Origin: Bradyrhizobium sp. AZCC 2176
GTDB taxonomy: Bacteria > Pseudomonadota > Alphaproteobacteria > Rhizobiales > Xanthobacteraceae
Direction: 5' to 3'
NCBI RefSeq assembly: GCF_036924645.1
Contig: NZ_JAZHRX010000001.1
Coordinates: 1,922,001-1,986,000, forward strand
Length of the DNA: 64,000 bases
The position numbers were made by a program, and so were the translations under genes. Position 1 is the stretch's first letter, and the number at the start of each line of letters is the position of its first letter. The notes beneath the pieces were generated by a model that was not told the DNA's origin, searched no databases, and was given only the letters and a program-made list of their open reading frames with translations. Below, piece after piece: positions 8,911 through 18,453 of the stretch.

Positions 8911-10461
8911 ATGTACACCGGCAAGCATGCTCATCTTCGACCGCTTCAGCCCGCCTTCATTATGGCAAGCACAGGCGAAGCCGTCACCTATCGCGAGCTG
9001 GACGCGCGCTCCAACCGGCTGGCGCATCTGTTTCGCAGCCGTGGCCTCAAGCGGCTTGATCACTATTCGATCTTCATGGAGAACAACAGCCGCTACTTCG
9101 AAGCCTGTGCCGCGGGTGAACGGAGCGGACTTTATTATACCTGCGTGAATTCATACCTGACGGCGGGCGAACTCGCCTACATCCTCACCAACAGCCAGTC
9201 GCGCATCCTCATCACCTCGCAAGCGAAGCTCGATGTCGCGCGCGCGGCGCTGAAGGAATGCCCCAAGGTCGAGCTTTGCATCGTCGCCGACGGCGACGGC
9301 GAAAGCGACCGCGTCGTCGGCCTGCAACAGGCAACGTCGGAGCTGCCGAAAACCCCGATATCGGACGAAAGCGTCGGCACCGCGATGCTCTATTCGTCGG
9401 GTACCACCGGTCGGCCGAAAGGCATTCTGCGGCCGCTGCCGGAGCAGCCGCCGGTGCAAAACCTGCCGATCTTCGATTTCCTGCACGCCATCTGGCAGTA
9501 CCGCGAAGGCATGATCTATCTCTCACCTGCCCCGCTCTATCATTCGGCGCCGCAGGCGGCCGTCAACCTGACCATCCGTGCGGGCGGCACCGTCATCATC
9601 ATGGAAAGTTTTGATCCGGAAAAATATCTGGAACTGGTCCCGAAATGGGGCGTCACGCACACCCAGCTTGTGCCCACGATGTTCTCGCGCATGCTGAAAC
9701 TGCCGGAACAGGTGCGAACGCGTTACGACCTGTCATCCCTCGAAATCGCGATCCACGCCGCTGCGCCCTGCCCTGCGGCCGTAAAGGATGACATCATTAA
9801 ATGGTGGGGGCCGATCATCCATGAATATTATGGCGCCACCGAAGGGCTCGGCTTCACCGCCTGCAACAGCGAGGAATGGCTGGCCCATCGCGGCACCGTC
9901 GGCCGGGTGCTGCTCGGCGACCTCCATATTCTCGATGAAAACATGCAGCCCTGCCCGGTCGGCACATCAGGCACGGTGTGGTTCAAGACCGCGACCCCGT
10001 TCGAATATTTCAACGATCCGGCCAAGACCAAGGAGGCCCGTTCGGCCGACGGCAGCATGAGCACGGTCGGCGACGTCGGCTATGTCGACGATGACGGATT
10101 TCTCTATCTGACCGATCGCGCCACGTTCATGATCATCTCCGGCGGCGTCAACATCTATCCGCAGGAATGCGAGAACCTCTTGATCACCCATCCGAAGATC
10201 GCGGACGCGGCGGTGTTTGGCGTGCCAAATCCGGATCTCGGCGAAGAGGTGAAGGCCGTGGTGCAGCCGATGCCAGGCGTTTCGGTAGGCCAGGAACTGG
10301 CCGACGAACTGATCGCCTTCTGCAGCCAATCGCTGTCCCGCCAGAAAGTGCCCCGCTCGATCGATTTCGAAGCGGAATTACCGCGGCTGCCGACCGGCAA
10401 GCTCTACAAGCGCCTGTTGCGCGATCGTTACTGGGGCAACAAGACCTCGCGGATCGTCTAG
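8911..10461 (+). CDS. AMP-forming acyl-CoA synthetase
   Basis: This 516-residue adenylate-forming ligase converts a carboxylic acid, ATP and CoA to an acyl-CoA in the cytoplasm. It carries the AMP-binding motif YSSGTTGRPKGI near residue 164, the HEYYGATEG motif near residue 308, the hinge region DRATFMIISGGVNIYPQE and the C-terminal lysine region LPTGKLYKR. The ATG at 8911 follows AAGGAG by about 11 bases. It is the likely activating enzyme for the substrate handled by the neighbouring dehydrogenase and possibly for the acid imported by the peptide-type ABC system downstream. Chain length or ring specificity cannot be read from sequence. Confidence 0.9.
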   Translation: MYTGKHAHLRPLQPAFIMASTGEAVTYRELDARSNRLAHLFRSRGLKRLDHYSIFMENNSRYFEACAAGERSGLYYTCVNSYLTAGELAYILTNSQSRILITSQAKLDVARAALKECPKVELCIVADGDGESDRVVGLQQATSELPKTPISDESVGTAMLYSSGTTGRPKGILRPLPEQPPVQNLPIFDFLHAIWQYREGMIYLSPAPLYHSAPQAAVNLTIRAGGTVIIMESFDPEKYLELVPKWGVTHTQLVPTMFSRMLKLPEQVRTRYDLSSLEIAIHAAAPCPAAVKDDIIKWWGPIIHEYYGATEGLGFTACNSEEWLAHRGTVGRVLLGDLHILDENMQPCPVGTSGTVWFKTATPFEYFNDPAKTKEARSADGSMSTVGDVGYVDDDGFLYLTDRATFMIISGGVNIYPQECENLLITHPKIADAAVFGVPNPDLGEEVKAVVQPMPGVSVGQELADELIAFCSQSLSRQKVPRSIDFEAELPRLPTGKLYKRLLRDRYWGNKTSRIV

Positions 10462-10591
10462 AGCACGATCCGGAAAAGTGGGTACCGGTTTTCCCTCGCG
10501 ACAAACGCGTGACGCGTTTGCGCGGAGCTCATGCTCAAATCAAGGAGATAGAGCGAGATGACGATTCGAAGAAAGGTCATCTCGCTCTAGC
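10459..10591. repeat. Dispersed repeat, family C (GATCCGGAAAAGTGG type)
   Basis: Directly at the stop codon of the ligase gene begins an element containing CGGAAAAGTGGGTACCGG, then a hairpin of ACAAACGCG and CGCGTTTG near 10501-10521, and finally an inverted pair TAGAGCGAGATGA (10551-10563) and TCATCTCGCTCTA (10577-10589). I recognise this type as a common intergenic repeat in Rhizobiales. A shorter inverted copy lies at 12485-12520, on the far side of the receptor gene. Confidence 0.7.
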
Positions 10592-10825
10592 GAGATGGGT
10601 CATCTTCAGACGAAGCCATGTAGCGAGTTGCGATGCAACGACCGCGCTGCAACGAAGCGGCAGAACTCCGGCAACAGCCGGCAAATCGTCGCAAGTTCCG
10701 CTACGCGGATTTCGCTTAGTCCGAATTGCCAATCCTCGCATCGGCTTGGCCGGTTGCCCCAACGCTGCGCCGTGGTATCGTCGATACCAATCGGCCAGTT
10801 GAGACCGAAAAATGTGGAGGGGATC
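10592..10825. other. Upstream region of the peptide-type ABC operon
   Basis: After the repeat ending at 10591 there are about 234 bases with no convincing gene; an open frame through it is just the upstream extension of the receptor gene. The notable element is the palindrome TGGTATCGTCGATACCA at 10773-10789, listed separately. The promoter of the ABC operon is expected here. Confidence 0.5.
10773..10789. promoter_or_regulatory. Candidate operator, 17-bp perfect palindrome
   Basis: TGGTATCG-T-CGATACCA is a perfect inverted repeat with 8-base arms and a single central base, 37 bases before the start of the ABC receptor gene. Its size and symmetry fit a dimeric repressor such as a GntR/FadR-type protein. 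No such regulator gene is adjacent, so the cognate factor is unknown. Confidence 0.45.
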
Positions 10826-12421
10826 ATGCGGAGCGTGCAAGCGCTTGCCGTTACGGCATTGTTGTTGCTGCCGGCTTTTGATGTTGCGTCGGCGGGCGAG
10901 CCGAAGCAGGGCGGCGTCCTCAGGGTCTATCATCGTGACAGCCCGGGCAGCGCCTCGATCCACGAGGGCGCGACCTACTCGATCAACATTCCCTTCATGC
11001 CGGTTTTCAACAACCTCGTCGTGTTCAAGCAGGACGTGGCGCAAAACAGCGTGGATTCGATCGTCCCCGATCTCGCGGAGAGCTGGGCGTGGAGCAGTGA
11101 CAACAAGAAGTTGACCTTCAAGCTGCGGCAGGGTGTCAAATGGCATGACGGCAAGCCGTTCACGTCGGCCGACGTCAAATGCACCTTCGACATGCTGATG
11201 GGAAAGTCGCAGCAGAAGTTCCGCCAGAACCCGCGCAAATCCTGGTACGATCAGGTCAGCGAAGTGACCGTCAACGGCGATTTCGAAGCGTCATTCGAAC
11301 TAAAGCGACCGCAACCGGCTTTGCTGTCGCTGCTCGCCTCGGGCTACACGCCGGTTTACCCCTGCCACGTCTCCCCGGCCGAGATGCGCACCAAGCCGAT
11401 CGGCACCGGGCCGTTCAAGTTCGTCGAGTTCAAGGCCAACGAATCGATCAAGCTGACCAAAAATCCCGACTACTTCAAGAAAGGCCTGCCGCATCTCGAC
11501 GGCATCGAATTCACCATCATTACCAACCGATCGACGGCGATTCTCGGATTTGTATCCGGAAAATTCGACATGACCTTCCCGACCGAAGTGTCGATCCCGC
11601 TGCTCAAGGAGGTCAAGTCGCAGGCGCCGAACGCGGTCTGCGTGGTTGAGCCGATCAACGTCTCGACCAACATCATCGTCAATTCGTCCTCCCCGCCGTT
11701 CGACAATATCGACATTCGCCGGGCACTGGCGCTGGCGCTGGACCGCAAGGCGTTCGTGCAGATCCTGTTCGAGGGACAGGCCGATATCGGCGGCACCATG
11801 CTGCCGGCGCCGGGCGGATTGTGGGCGATGCCGAAGGAAATGCTGGAATCGATCCCGGGCTACGGCCCCGACATCAACGCCAACCGGGAAGCGGCGCGCA
11901 AATTGATGCAGAAGGCGGGTTACGGCCCGGACAAGCGTCTCGCCGTCAGGGTCTCGACGCGCAATATTCCGGTCTACCGCGATCCCGCGGTCATCCTGAT
12001 CGATCAGATCAAGAGCATCTATATCGACGCCGAACTCGACGTCGTCGATACCGCACAATGGTTCCCGAAGGTCGCGCGCAAGGATTACTCGCTCGGCCTC
12101 AATCTTACCGGCAACGCGGTCGACGATCCCGACCAGTCGTTCTACGAAAACTATTCCTGCGGCTCGGAGCGGAACTACACCAACTACTGCAACAAGGAAA
12201 TCGAAAAACTGTTCGACCAGCAATCCGCCGAGACCGACGTCGCCAAGCGCAAGAAGCTTGTCTGGGAGATCGACAAGAAACTGCAGGAGGACGTGGCGCG
12301 CCCGATCATCTTCCACGCCCGCCAGGGCTCGTGCTGGCAGCCTTACGTCAAGGGCATCACCATCATGGTGAACAGCTCCTATAACGGCTATCGTTACGAA
12401 GACGTCTGGATGGACAAGTAA
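10826..12421 (+). CDS. Peptide-type ABC transporter substrate-binding protein (family 5)
   Basis: The protein (531 residues) starts with a signal peptide cleaved near DVASA-GEPKQGG and continues as a class C periplasmic binding protein (SBP_bac_5, DppA/OppA-like), with WKLRQGVKWHDGKPFTSADV-type signature seen as LRQGVKWHDGKPFTSADV. The ATG at 10826 follows GGAGGGG at good spacing; the longer upstream frame runs through a repeat and is rejected. It is the receptor of the four downstream importer genes. In this family ligands range from peptides to opines, nickel chelates and glycosides, so the substrate is open. It is flanked by inverted copies of a dispersed repeat. Confidence 0.92.
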   Translation: MRSVQALAVTALLLLPAFDVASAGEPKQGGVLRVYHRDSPGSASIHEGATYSINIPFMPVFNNLVVFKQDVAQNSVDSIVPDLAESWAWSSDNKKLTFKLRQGVKWHDGKPFTSADVKCTFDMLMGKSQQKFRQNPRKSWYDQVSEVTVNGDFEASFELKRPQPALLSLLASGYTPVYPCHVSPAEMRTKPIGTGPFKFVEFKANESIKLTKNPDYFKKGLPHLDGIEFTIITNRSTAILGFVSGKFDMTFPTEVSIPLLKEVKSQAPNAVCVVEPINVSTNIIVNSSSPPFDNIDIRRALALALDRKAFVQILFEGQADIGGTMLPAPGGLWAMPKEMLESIPGYGPDINANREAARKLMQKAGYGPDKRLAVRVSTRNIPVYRDPAVILIDQIKSIYIDAELDVVDTAQWFPKVARKDYSLGLNLTGNAVDDPDQSFYENYSCGSERNYTNYCNKEIEKLFDQQSAETDVAKRKKLVWEIDKKLQEDVARPIIFHARQGSCWQPYVKGITIMVNSSYNGYRYEDVWMDK

Positions 12422-12484
12422 GCCGAGTCGCGGGTTAGTTCGCCAGCCGGGGTCTATTAACTTGCGTAACTTGCGCGTATTCCG

Positions 12485-12520
12485 ATCGCAAAACCGGTAC
12501 CCACTTTTGCGGAACACGCT
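12485..12520. repeat. Short inverted copy of repeat family C
   Basis: The segment AAAACCGGTACCCACTTTTGCGGAA is the reverse complement of the beginning of the element at 10459-10500, with a few changes. It lies between the receptor gene and the first permease gene, within what should be one operon, and may form a hairpin with the upstream copy only in DNA. Confidence 0.6.
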
Positions 12521-12538
12521 AACGGGAGAACCGCCTAG

Positions 12539-13486
12539 GTGTTTGCTTATATCGTGCGACGCCTTGCCTTGATGCTCGTGACCCTGGTCGGGATCTCGAT
12601 CATCATCTTCGTGCTGTTGCGCGTTGTTCCCGGCAACATCGTCGACATCCTGTTCGACGCTGCCGGCTTCGTCGATCCCACCGACAAGGCCAATCTTGAA
12701 AAGGAGCTTGGCCTCAATCTGCCGATCTACCAGCAATATCTGAACTGGATTGGCGGGCTGCTGCATGGCGACCTCGGCTATTCCTACGTCTCGGAAAAGC
12801 CGGCGCTGCAGGAGATCCTGCCCCGCATTCCGATCACCGCGCGGCTCGCGGCGCTGGCGCTGCTGTTCTCCGCCTCCATCGGCATTCCCTTGGGCGTGCT
12901 GAGCGCGGTGCATCAGGGCTCGCGCCTCGACTATACCTTGCGCGTCGTCAGCCTGAGCGGCCTGTCGCTACCTTCCTTCTGGCTCGGCCTATTGATCCTG
13001 ATGGCGTCGGTTTCCCTGTTTGGCAGCATGCCGATCTACAATCCGAATCCAAAAACCTGGACCGAAGCCTTCGCGATCTATGCGGTGCCTGCGATGGCGG
13101 TCGGCTTTCGCAGTGCCGCGCTGACCATGCGCATCACGCGTTCCTCGATGCTGGAAATCCTGCGGCAGGACTACATCCGCACCGCGCGCGCCAAGGGTGC
13201 GTCCGAGGCGTCGGTGAATTATCGCCACGCGCTGAAGAACGCCATTCTCCCGGTCATTACCGTAATCGGCATCGAGGCGGCGTTCCTGATCGGCGGGCTG
13301 ATCGTCACCGAAACCGTGTTCAATATCCCCGGCGTCGCCCGCTTCCTGGTCGAGGCGCTGCGCTGGCGCGACTACCCGATCGTTCAGAACCTGGTGATGC
13401 TGATCGCCGTGGTCGTGGTGGTCGCAAATTTCACCGTCGACATGCTTTACGCCGCGATCGACCCGCGCATCCGGTATGGAGATTAG
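12539..13486 (+). CDS. Peptide-type ABC transporter permease (DppB-like)
   Basis: This 315-residue inner-membrane permease has the DppB N-terminus FAYIVRRLALMLVTLVGISIIIF, six expected spans and the cytoplasmic coupling loop LRQDYIRTARAKGASEASV (EAA motif) near residues 203-222. The GTG start at 12539 follows GGGAGA by about ten bases. It comes 117 bp after the receptor gene and overlaps the next permease by 11 bp. It forms the translocation pore together with the DppC-like protein. Confidence 0.93.
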   Translation: MFAYIVRRLALMLVTLVGISIIIFVLLRVVPGNIVDILFDAAGFVDPTDKANLEKELGLNLPIYQQYLNWIGGLLHGDLGYSYVSEKPALQEILPRIPITARLAALALLFSASIGIPLGVLSAVHQGSRLDYTLRVVSLSGLSLPSFWLGLLILMASVSLFGSMPIYNPNPKTWTEAFAIYAVPAMAVGFRSAALTMRITRSSMLEILRQDYIRTARAKGASEASVNYRHALKNAILPVITVIGIEAAFLIGGLIVTETVFNIPGVARFLVEALRWRDYPIVQNLVMLIAVVVVVANFTVDMLYAAIDPRIRYGD

Positions 13487-14384
13487 CCGCTTGGCCACGA
13501 TCAATTTCGATAGCGAACTGAGACGAGCGGGCGCCTATTCGAACCGTGGCTGGCGCCGACTGCTGTTTCTGGCGCAGCGCTATCTGCTCGGTACATTCGG
13601 CCTCTTCATCATGGTGCTGTTTGTGTGGGTCGCGATATCCGCCGACCTGATCTGCCGCTTCGATCCGCTCAGCGTCGATTCCGCACATCGGCTGGCTTCG
13701 CCGAGCGCCCAGCACTGGATGGGAACCGATTCATTCGGCCGCGACGTCTGGAGCCGGATCGTCCATGGCGCACGGGTCTCGCTGGCCGTCGGCATCGGCG
13801 CCACGATGCTGGGATCGTCAATCGGCGTCATCGTCGGCCTCGCATCGGGCTACCTGTCAGGCTGGGTCGACCTCCTGTTCCAGCGCATCACCGACATTCT
13901 GCAGGCCCTGCCCCTGCTGGTGCTGGCGCTGGTAATGACGGCGGCACTCGGGCCGTCGCTGCCGAACGTGATCATCGCGATTGCGATCCCGCTGATCCCA
14001 ACGGTCGCCCGTGTGATCCGCGCCAACACGCTGGCGCTGCGAGAACTGCCGTTCGTCGAGGCCGCCAAATCGATCGGCATGAGCGAGACGCGCATCGCGC
14101 TCCGCCACGTGCTGCCCAACACGCTGGCGCCCCTGATCGTACTGGCGACCGCGCAGCTCGGCTCCACCATCCTCACCGAGGCCTCGCTGTCGTTTCTCGG
14201 CCTGGGGATTCCCGAGCCCTATCCGTCCTGGGGACGCATGCTGTCGGAATCAGCGGCGGAATATGTCCGCACCGCGCCGTGGCTGGTGATCTTCCCCGGC
14301 GTCGCCATCAGCCTTGCGGTGTTCGGCACCAATCTGTTCGGCGACGCCTTGCGCGACATCCTCGACCCTAGGCAGCGCGGCTGA
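13476..14384 (+). CDS. Peptide-type ABC transporter permease (DppC-like)
   Basis: The second permease (302 residues) has the DppC layout: a cytoplasmic N-terminus, a first span at about residues 35-55, a periplasmic stretch containing [21 protein letters not shown], then five spans with the coupling motif [21 protein letters not shown]. It overlaps the DppB-like gene by 11 bp and its stop overlaps the start of the ATPase gene (TGATG), so translation is probably coupled. Confidence 0.93.
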   Translation: MEISRLATINFDSELRRAGAYSNRGWRRLLFLAQRYLLGTFGLFIMVLFVWVAISADLICRFDPLSVDSAHRLASPSAQHWMGTDSFGRDVWSRIVHGARVSLAVGIGATMLGSSIGVIVGLASGYLSGWVDLLFQRITDILQALPLLVLALVMTAALGPSLPNVIIAIAIPLIPTVARVIRANTLALRELPFVEAAKSIGMSETRIALRHVLPNTLAPLIVLATAQLGSTILTEASLSFLGLGIPEPYPSWGRMLSESAAEYVRTAPWLVIFPGVAISLAVFGTNLFGDALRDILDPRQRG

Positions 14385-15397
14385 TGACGGAGACGAAGAA
14401 GGCAGAAACGGTTCTCGATGTGAAGAACCTGCAGACGGTGTTCTTCACCAATTCGGGACTGTTCCGCGCGGTCGACGACGTCTCGTTCACCGTACGCCGC
14501 GGCGAGACACTGGCGATCGTCGGCGAGTCCGGCTGCGGCAAGAGCGTGACCGCGCTGTCGGTGATGCGGCTGGTGCCGGACCCGCCCGGCCGGGTGGTCG
14601 GCGGCTCGGTAACGCTGGAAGGGACCGACCTTCTCGGCCTCGACGAGGCCGAGATGCGCCAGATCCGCGGCAACCGGATCTCGATGATTTTTCAGGAGCC
14701 GATGACCTCGCTCAATCCGGTGATGCGGATCGGCGACCAGATCACCGAAGTGCTGCGCCTGCACCGGGAAATGACGTCCAAAGAGACGTGGGCGAAGGCC
14801 GTCGAGATGCTGCGCCTGGTCCGCATTCCCGAGCCGGAACGCCGCGCGCTGGAATATCCGCATCAGCTTTCCGGCGGGATGCGGCAACGCGCGATGATCG
14901 CGATGGCCCTGGCGTGCCGGCCGGCTTTGTTGATCGCGGACGAGCCGACGACCGCGCTCGACGTGACGATCCAGGCGCAGATCCTGGCGCTGATCGTCGA
15001 TCTGCAGAAGACGCTCGGGACTGGATTGATCCTGATCACGCACGATCTCGGCGTGGTGGCGCAGACCGCCCAGCGCGTCATCGTGATGTATGCCGGCAAG
15101 AAGGTCGAGGAAGCGACTGTGGAAGACTTGTTCGCAAATCCGAAGCACCCGTATACGCGCGGGCTGATGGCCTCGATGCCGGCGGTGATTTCGTTTGGTG
15201 CCAAGACCGACGCGCGGCTGAACGAAATTCCCGGCATGGTGCCGTCACTGACCAACCTGCCGCCGGGCTGCGCCTTTGCGCCGCGCTGCAGCCTCGCCAT
15301 CGATCGCTGCCGCGCAGAATACCCGCCGCTGCAGGAAGTCGACGGCGATCACTTCGCGGCGTGCTGGCGGGCGGCTGAATTGGTGGGCGTGCCATGA
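14384..15397 (+). CDS. Peptide-type ABC transporter ATPase (DppD-like)
   Basis: This 337-residue ATPase has Walker A GESGCGKS near residue 46, the ABC signature [15 protein letters not shown] and Walker [13 protein letters not shown], followed by the oligopeptide-transporter C-terminal domain with the conserved segment [18 protein letters not shown]. The four cysteines of that tail fit the Fe-S-like or metal site often seen in DppD/OppD. It begins within the stop of the DppC-like gene and its stop overlaps the next ATPase by ATGA. Confidence 0.93.
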   Translation: MTETKKAETVLDVKNLQTVFFTNSGLFRAVDDVSFTVRRGETLAIVGESGCGKSVTALSVMRLVPDPPGRVVGGSVTLEGTDLLGLDEAEMRQIRGNRISMIFQEPMTSLNPVMRIGDQITEVLRLHREMTSKETWAKAVEMLRLVRIPEPERRALEYPHQLSGGMRQRAMIAMALACRPALLIADEPTTALDVTIQAQILALIVDLQKTLGTGLILITHDLGVVAQTAQRVIVMYAGKKVEEATVEDLFANPKHPYTRGLMASMPAVISFGAKTDARLNEIPGMVPSLTNLPPGCAFAPRCSLAIDRCRAEYPPLQEVDGDHFAACWRAAELVGVP

Positions 15398-16386
15398 CCG
15401 ATCAACGCCCGTTGCTGGAGGTTACCGACCTCGTCAAGCACTACCCGGTGCGCGGCGGCGTGCTGCGACGTCGCGTCGGCACCGTGCATGCCGTCGATGG
15501 CGTCAGCTTTTCCGTCGGCAAGGGCGAGACGCTCGGCTTGGTCGGCGAATCCGGCTGCGGCAAATCGACGGTCGCGCGCAGCGTGTTGCGGCTGGTGGAA
15601 CCATCCAGCGGCGCCATCAAGCTCAACGGCACCGACATCACGGGCTTAAGCAAGGCCGAGATGCGGCCGCATCGACGCTCGATGCAGATCGTGTTCCAGG
15701 ATCCATTCGCCTCGCTCAATCCACGCATGACGGCAGGCGATATCGTCGGCGAGCCACTCAGCGTGCACGGGCTCGCCACCGGTCGGGCGCAACAGGAGCG
15801 CGTTGCCGAACTGTTCGCGCAGGTGGGCTTGCGGCCCGACCAGATGAAGAACTATCCGCATCAGTTCTCCGGCGGACAACGGCAGCGCATCTGCATTGCC
15901 CGCGCATTGTCGCTCGGGCCGAGTCTCATTGTGTGCGACGAGCCGGTCTCCGCGCTCGACGTCTCGATCCAGGCGCAGGTGATCAACCTGTTGATCGACC
16001 TGCAGCGGAAGAATGATTTCTCGTACCTGTTCATCGCCCACGACCTCGCCGTCGTCGCCCATATCAGCCACCGCGTCGCGGTGATGTATCTCGGGCGCAT
16101 TGTCGAGATCGCGGACAAAAGCGAATTGTTTGCCAACCCGCGCCATCCCTATACGCAGGCGCTGCTGGCCTCGGTCCCGATCGCCGATCCCAAGGCAAAG
16201 CGCCTTGCGCCCATGGTCGACGGCGACGTCCCGAGCCCGATCAATCCACCGTCCGGCTGCGCCTTCCACACCCGCTGCCGCTACGCAATGGACCGTTGCA
16301 AGCTGGAGCGGCCGGCGCTGCTGGAGGCCGGTGCAGGACATCAGGTGGCATGCTGGCTCAATGACGGCACAGGACGGCCGGAGTAG
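15394..16386 (+). CDS. Peptide-type ABC transporter ATPase (DppF-like)
   Basis: The second ATPase (330 residues) has Walker [10 protein letters not shown], signature [15 protein letters not shown] and Walker [15 protein letters not shown], and ends with the same oligopeptide C-terminal region ([18 protein letters not shown]). It completes the receptor-permease-permease-ATPase-ATPase operon. The gene is followed by a long inverted repeat before the convergent carboxylase gene. Confidence 0.93.
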   Translation: MTDQRPLLEVTDLVKHYPVRGGVLRRRVGTVHAVDGVSFSVGKGETLGLVGESGCGKSTVARSVLRLVEPSSGAIKLNGTDITGLSKAEMRPHRRSMQIVFQDPFASLNPRMTAGDIVGEPLSVHGLATGRAQQERVAELFAQVGLRPDQMKNYPHQFSGGQRQRICIARALSLGPSLIVCDEPVSALDVSIQAQVINLLIDLQRKNDFSYLFIAHDLAVVAHISHRVAVMYLGRIVEIADKSELFANPRHPYTQALLASVPIADPKAKRLAPMVDGDVPSPINPPSGCAFHTRCRYAMDRCKLERPALLEAGAGHQVACWLNDGTGRPE

Positions 16387-16391
16387 AATCC

Positions 16392-16478
16392 GTAGGGTGG
16401 GCAAAGCGCAGCGTGCCCACCGTCTCTCGCACGGCACGAATGGTGGACACGGCGCAAGCGCGCCTTTGCCCACCCTAC
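16392..16478. repeat. 87-bp inverted repeat between convergent genes
   Basis: GTAGGGTGGGCAAAG at 16392-16406 is the exact reverse complement of CTTTGCCCACCCTAC at 16464-16478. The intervening bases contain further partial pairing (GCGTGCCCACC against GGTGGACACGGCGC). This is a recognisable dispersed-repeat type in Bradyrhizobium-like genomes. Its place between the ends of the DppF-like and carboxylase genes suggests that it also stops transcription from both sides. Confidence 0.75.
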
Positions 16479-16482
16479 GCAG

Positions 16483-18453
16483 CTAAGCCGCCGCAATCTC
16501 CACAACGATCCTGCCCGTCGTCACCTGCTCGCCTTCGGCTACATCGATGGCCGACACCGTGCCGGCGACGCCAGCCGTATGCACATGCTCCATCTTCATC
16601 GCCTCCAGCGTCATCACCGGCTGCCCAGCGGCAACCTGCTCGCCCGGCTTGACCAGCACCGCCACCACGCGGCCGTTCATTGCCGCTCGCACCTTGCCGT
16701 CGCCGGCCGCCGCAGCCGACACCGGCGCAGCAAGGGTAAAGTCGCGGACGGCAATCGTGGCGCCGCGATGCAGGATGTGGAGCCGGTCGCCGTCGCGCAG
16801 GAATCTTGCCGATTCCATCATGCCGTTGGTGCGGAAGCGGATCGCATCGCGGCCGAGTTCGTCAATCTCGAAACGCTGTTCGCCACCATCAAGGTTTGCC
16901 AGATAACTCCCATCGCGCTCCCGCACGATATCCACCTCGTGCACACCATGGCCAAGATCAATTCGTGTCGTCAGCGGAAACGTCGCAGCCAAACTGCGTC
17001 CGCCGCGCCACCGCGGCGCATGTCGATTGGTGACGTACAGCAGCAACGCCGCCAGCGCGGCGTCTGCCTTGTCGTTCGCGCGAGCCAACAGTTCATCGCG
17101 ATGATTGTCGATGAAAGCCGTCGTCGCTTCGCCCCTGGCAAAGGCGGAATGACGCAGACAGGAAATCAAAAATCCCTGATTGGTGGGGACGCCGAACGCA
17201 GCCGTCTGCTCCAGCCCACAAATCAGCCGGCCCCGCGCCTCGCTGCGGTCGGCGCCATGGCTGATGATCTTGGCGATCATGGAATCATAGAACGGCGGGA
17301 TTTCGGAGCCGGATTGTAGCGCGTGCTCGACGCGGACGCCGTCCGGCATCTGCCACAGCGCCATCCGACCCGACTGCGGCATGAAGTCATGGCCGGCATC
17401 TTCTGAACACAGCCGCACCTCGATGGCATGGCCGGAGAATTTGACATCCTCCTGCTTGAGCCCCAGCGGCTCGCCCGCGGCGATGCGCAACTGCAGTTCG
17501 ACCAAGTCCAGGCCGGTGATTGCCTCGGTGACGGGATGCTCGACCTGCAGCCGCGTGTTCATTTCCATGAAATAGAACTCGCCGCCTGGATCGAGCAGGA
17601 ATTCCAGCGTGCCGGCCCCCTCATAACGAAGCGACTTGGCCGCTGCGACGGCGACCGCGCCCATCCGCGCCCGCAATTCCGGCGTCACTCTTGGCGACGG
17701 CGCTTCCTCGATCACCTTCTGGTGCCGGCGCTGTACGGAGCAATCGCGCTCGCCGAGATGAATGGCGTTGCCGTAGCGGTCGCCGAACACCTGGATCTCG
17801 ATATGGCGGGGATCGACGATGGCGCGTTCGAGGATGACGGTGGGATCGCCGAACGCACCCTGTGCCTCCGACCTCGCGCTGCGCAGCGCATCCGGAAATG
17901 CCGCGGCGTCCGTGACCAGCCGCATGCCGCGCCCGCCGCCGCCCGCGACCGCCTTGACCATGACGGGGAAGCCGATCTTTCGGGCCTCCGCCAGCATCGC
18001 GGCGTCGCTCTGGTCCGCGCCCTGATAGCCGGGCACGGTAGGCACGCCCGCCTTCTGCATGATGTCCTTGGCACCGGCCTTGTTGCCCATCGCCCGGATC
18101 GCCTCCGGCGACGGACCGATGAACACCAGTCCGGCATCGCGGCAGGCCTGCGCAAAATCCTCGTTCTCGGCGAGGAAGCCATAGCCTGGATGCACCGCGC
18201 CGGCGCCGCTGGCTTTGGCGGCAGCGATGATCGCATCGATCTTGAGATAAGATTGAGCTGGCAGCGCTTCGCCAATTCTTACCGCCTGGTCCGCCTCACG
18301 CACATGCTGCGCATCATGATCGGCATCCGAATAGACCGCGACGACGCCATAGCCGAGACGTCGTGACGTCCGCATGATCCGCAGCGCGATCTCGCCCCGA
18401 TTGGCGACAAGAATCTTGAAGAACGGCGTTCGCCTCATGGCCAGCCCGCTCAT
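16483..18453 (-). CDS. Acyl-CoA carboxylase alpha subunit (biotin carboxylase plus biotin carrier)
   Basis: This 656-residue protein carries out ATP-dependent carboxylation of biotin for a CoA-ester carboxylase. It opens with the biotin carboxylase signature FFKILVANRGEIALRIMRT, has the ATP-grasp glycine loop VAGGGGRGMRLV and the MEMNTRLQVEHPVTE motif, and ends with a biotinyl domain whose attachment lysine is in EAMKMEH. The length fits methylcrotonyl- or geranyl-CoA carboxylase alpha subunits. The start at 18453 overlaps the beta gene stop by ATGA; a much longer frame to 19083 is only an overlap with the beta gene. The partner subunit points to the geranyl-CoA type, but this is inference. 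Confidence 0.92.
   Translation of the reverse strand: MSGLAMRRTPFFKILVANRGEIALRIMRTSRRLGYGVVAVYSDADHDAQHVREADQAVRIGEALPAQSYLKIDAIIAAAKASGAGAVHPGYGFLAENEDFAQACRDAGLVFIGPSPEAIRAMGNKAGAKDIMQKAGVPTVPGYQGADQSDAAMLAEARKIGFPVMVKAVAGGGGRGMRLVTDAAAFPDALRSARSEAQGAFGDPTVILERAIVDPRHIEIQVFGDRYGNAIHLGERDCSVQRRHQKVIEEAPSPRVTPELRARMGAVAVAAAKSLRYEGAGTLEFLLDPGGEFYFMEMNTRLQVEHPVTEAITGLDLVELQLRIAAGEPLGLKQEDVKFSGHAIEVRLCSEDAGHDFMPQSGRMALWQMPDGVRVEHALQSGSEIPPFYDSMIAKIISHGADRSEARGRLICGLEQTAAFGVPTNQGFLISCLRHSAFARGEATTAFIDNHRDELLARANDKADAALAALLLYVTNRHAPRWRGGRSLAATFPLTTRIDLGHGVHEVDIVRERDGSYLANLDGGEQRFEIDELGRDAIRFRTNGMMESARFLRDGDRLHILHRGATIAVRDFTLAAPVSAAAAGDGKVRAAMNGRVVAVLVKPGEQVAAGQPVMTLEAMKMEHVHTAGVAGTVSAIDVAEGEQVTTGRIVVEIAAA

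Noticed and set aside
11300..12913. 537-codon minus-strand frame across the ABC receptor and permease
   Set aside because: It crosses two clear plus-strand genes and a repeat, and has no recognisable domain.
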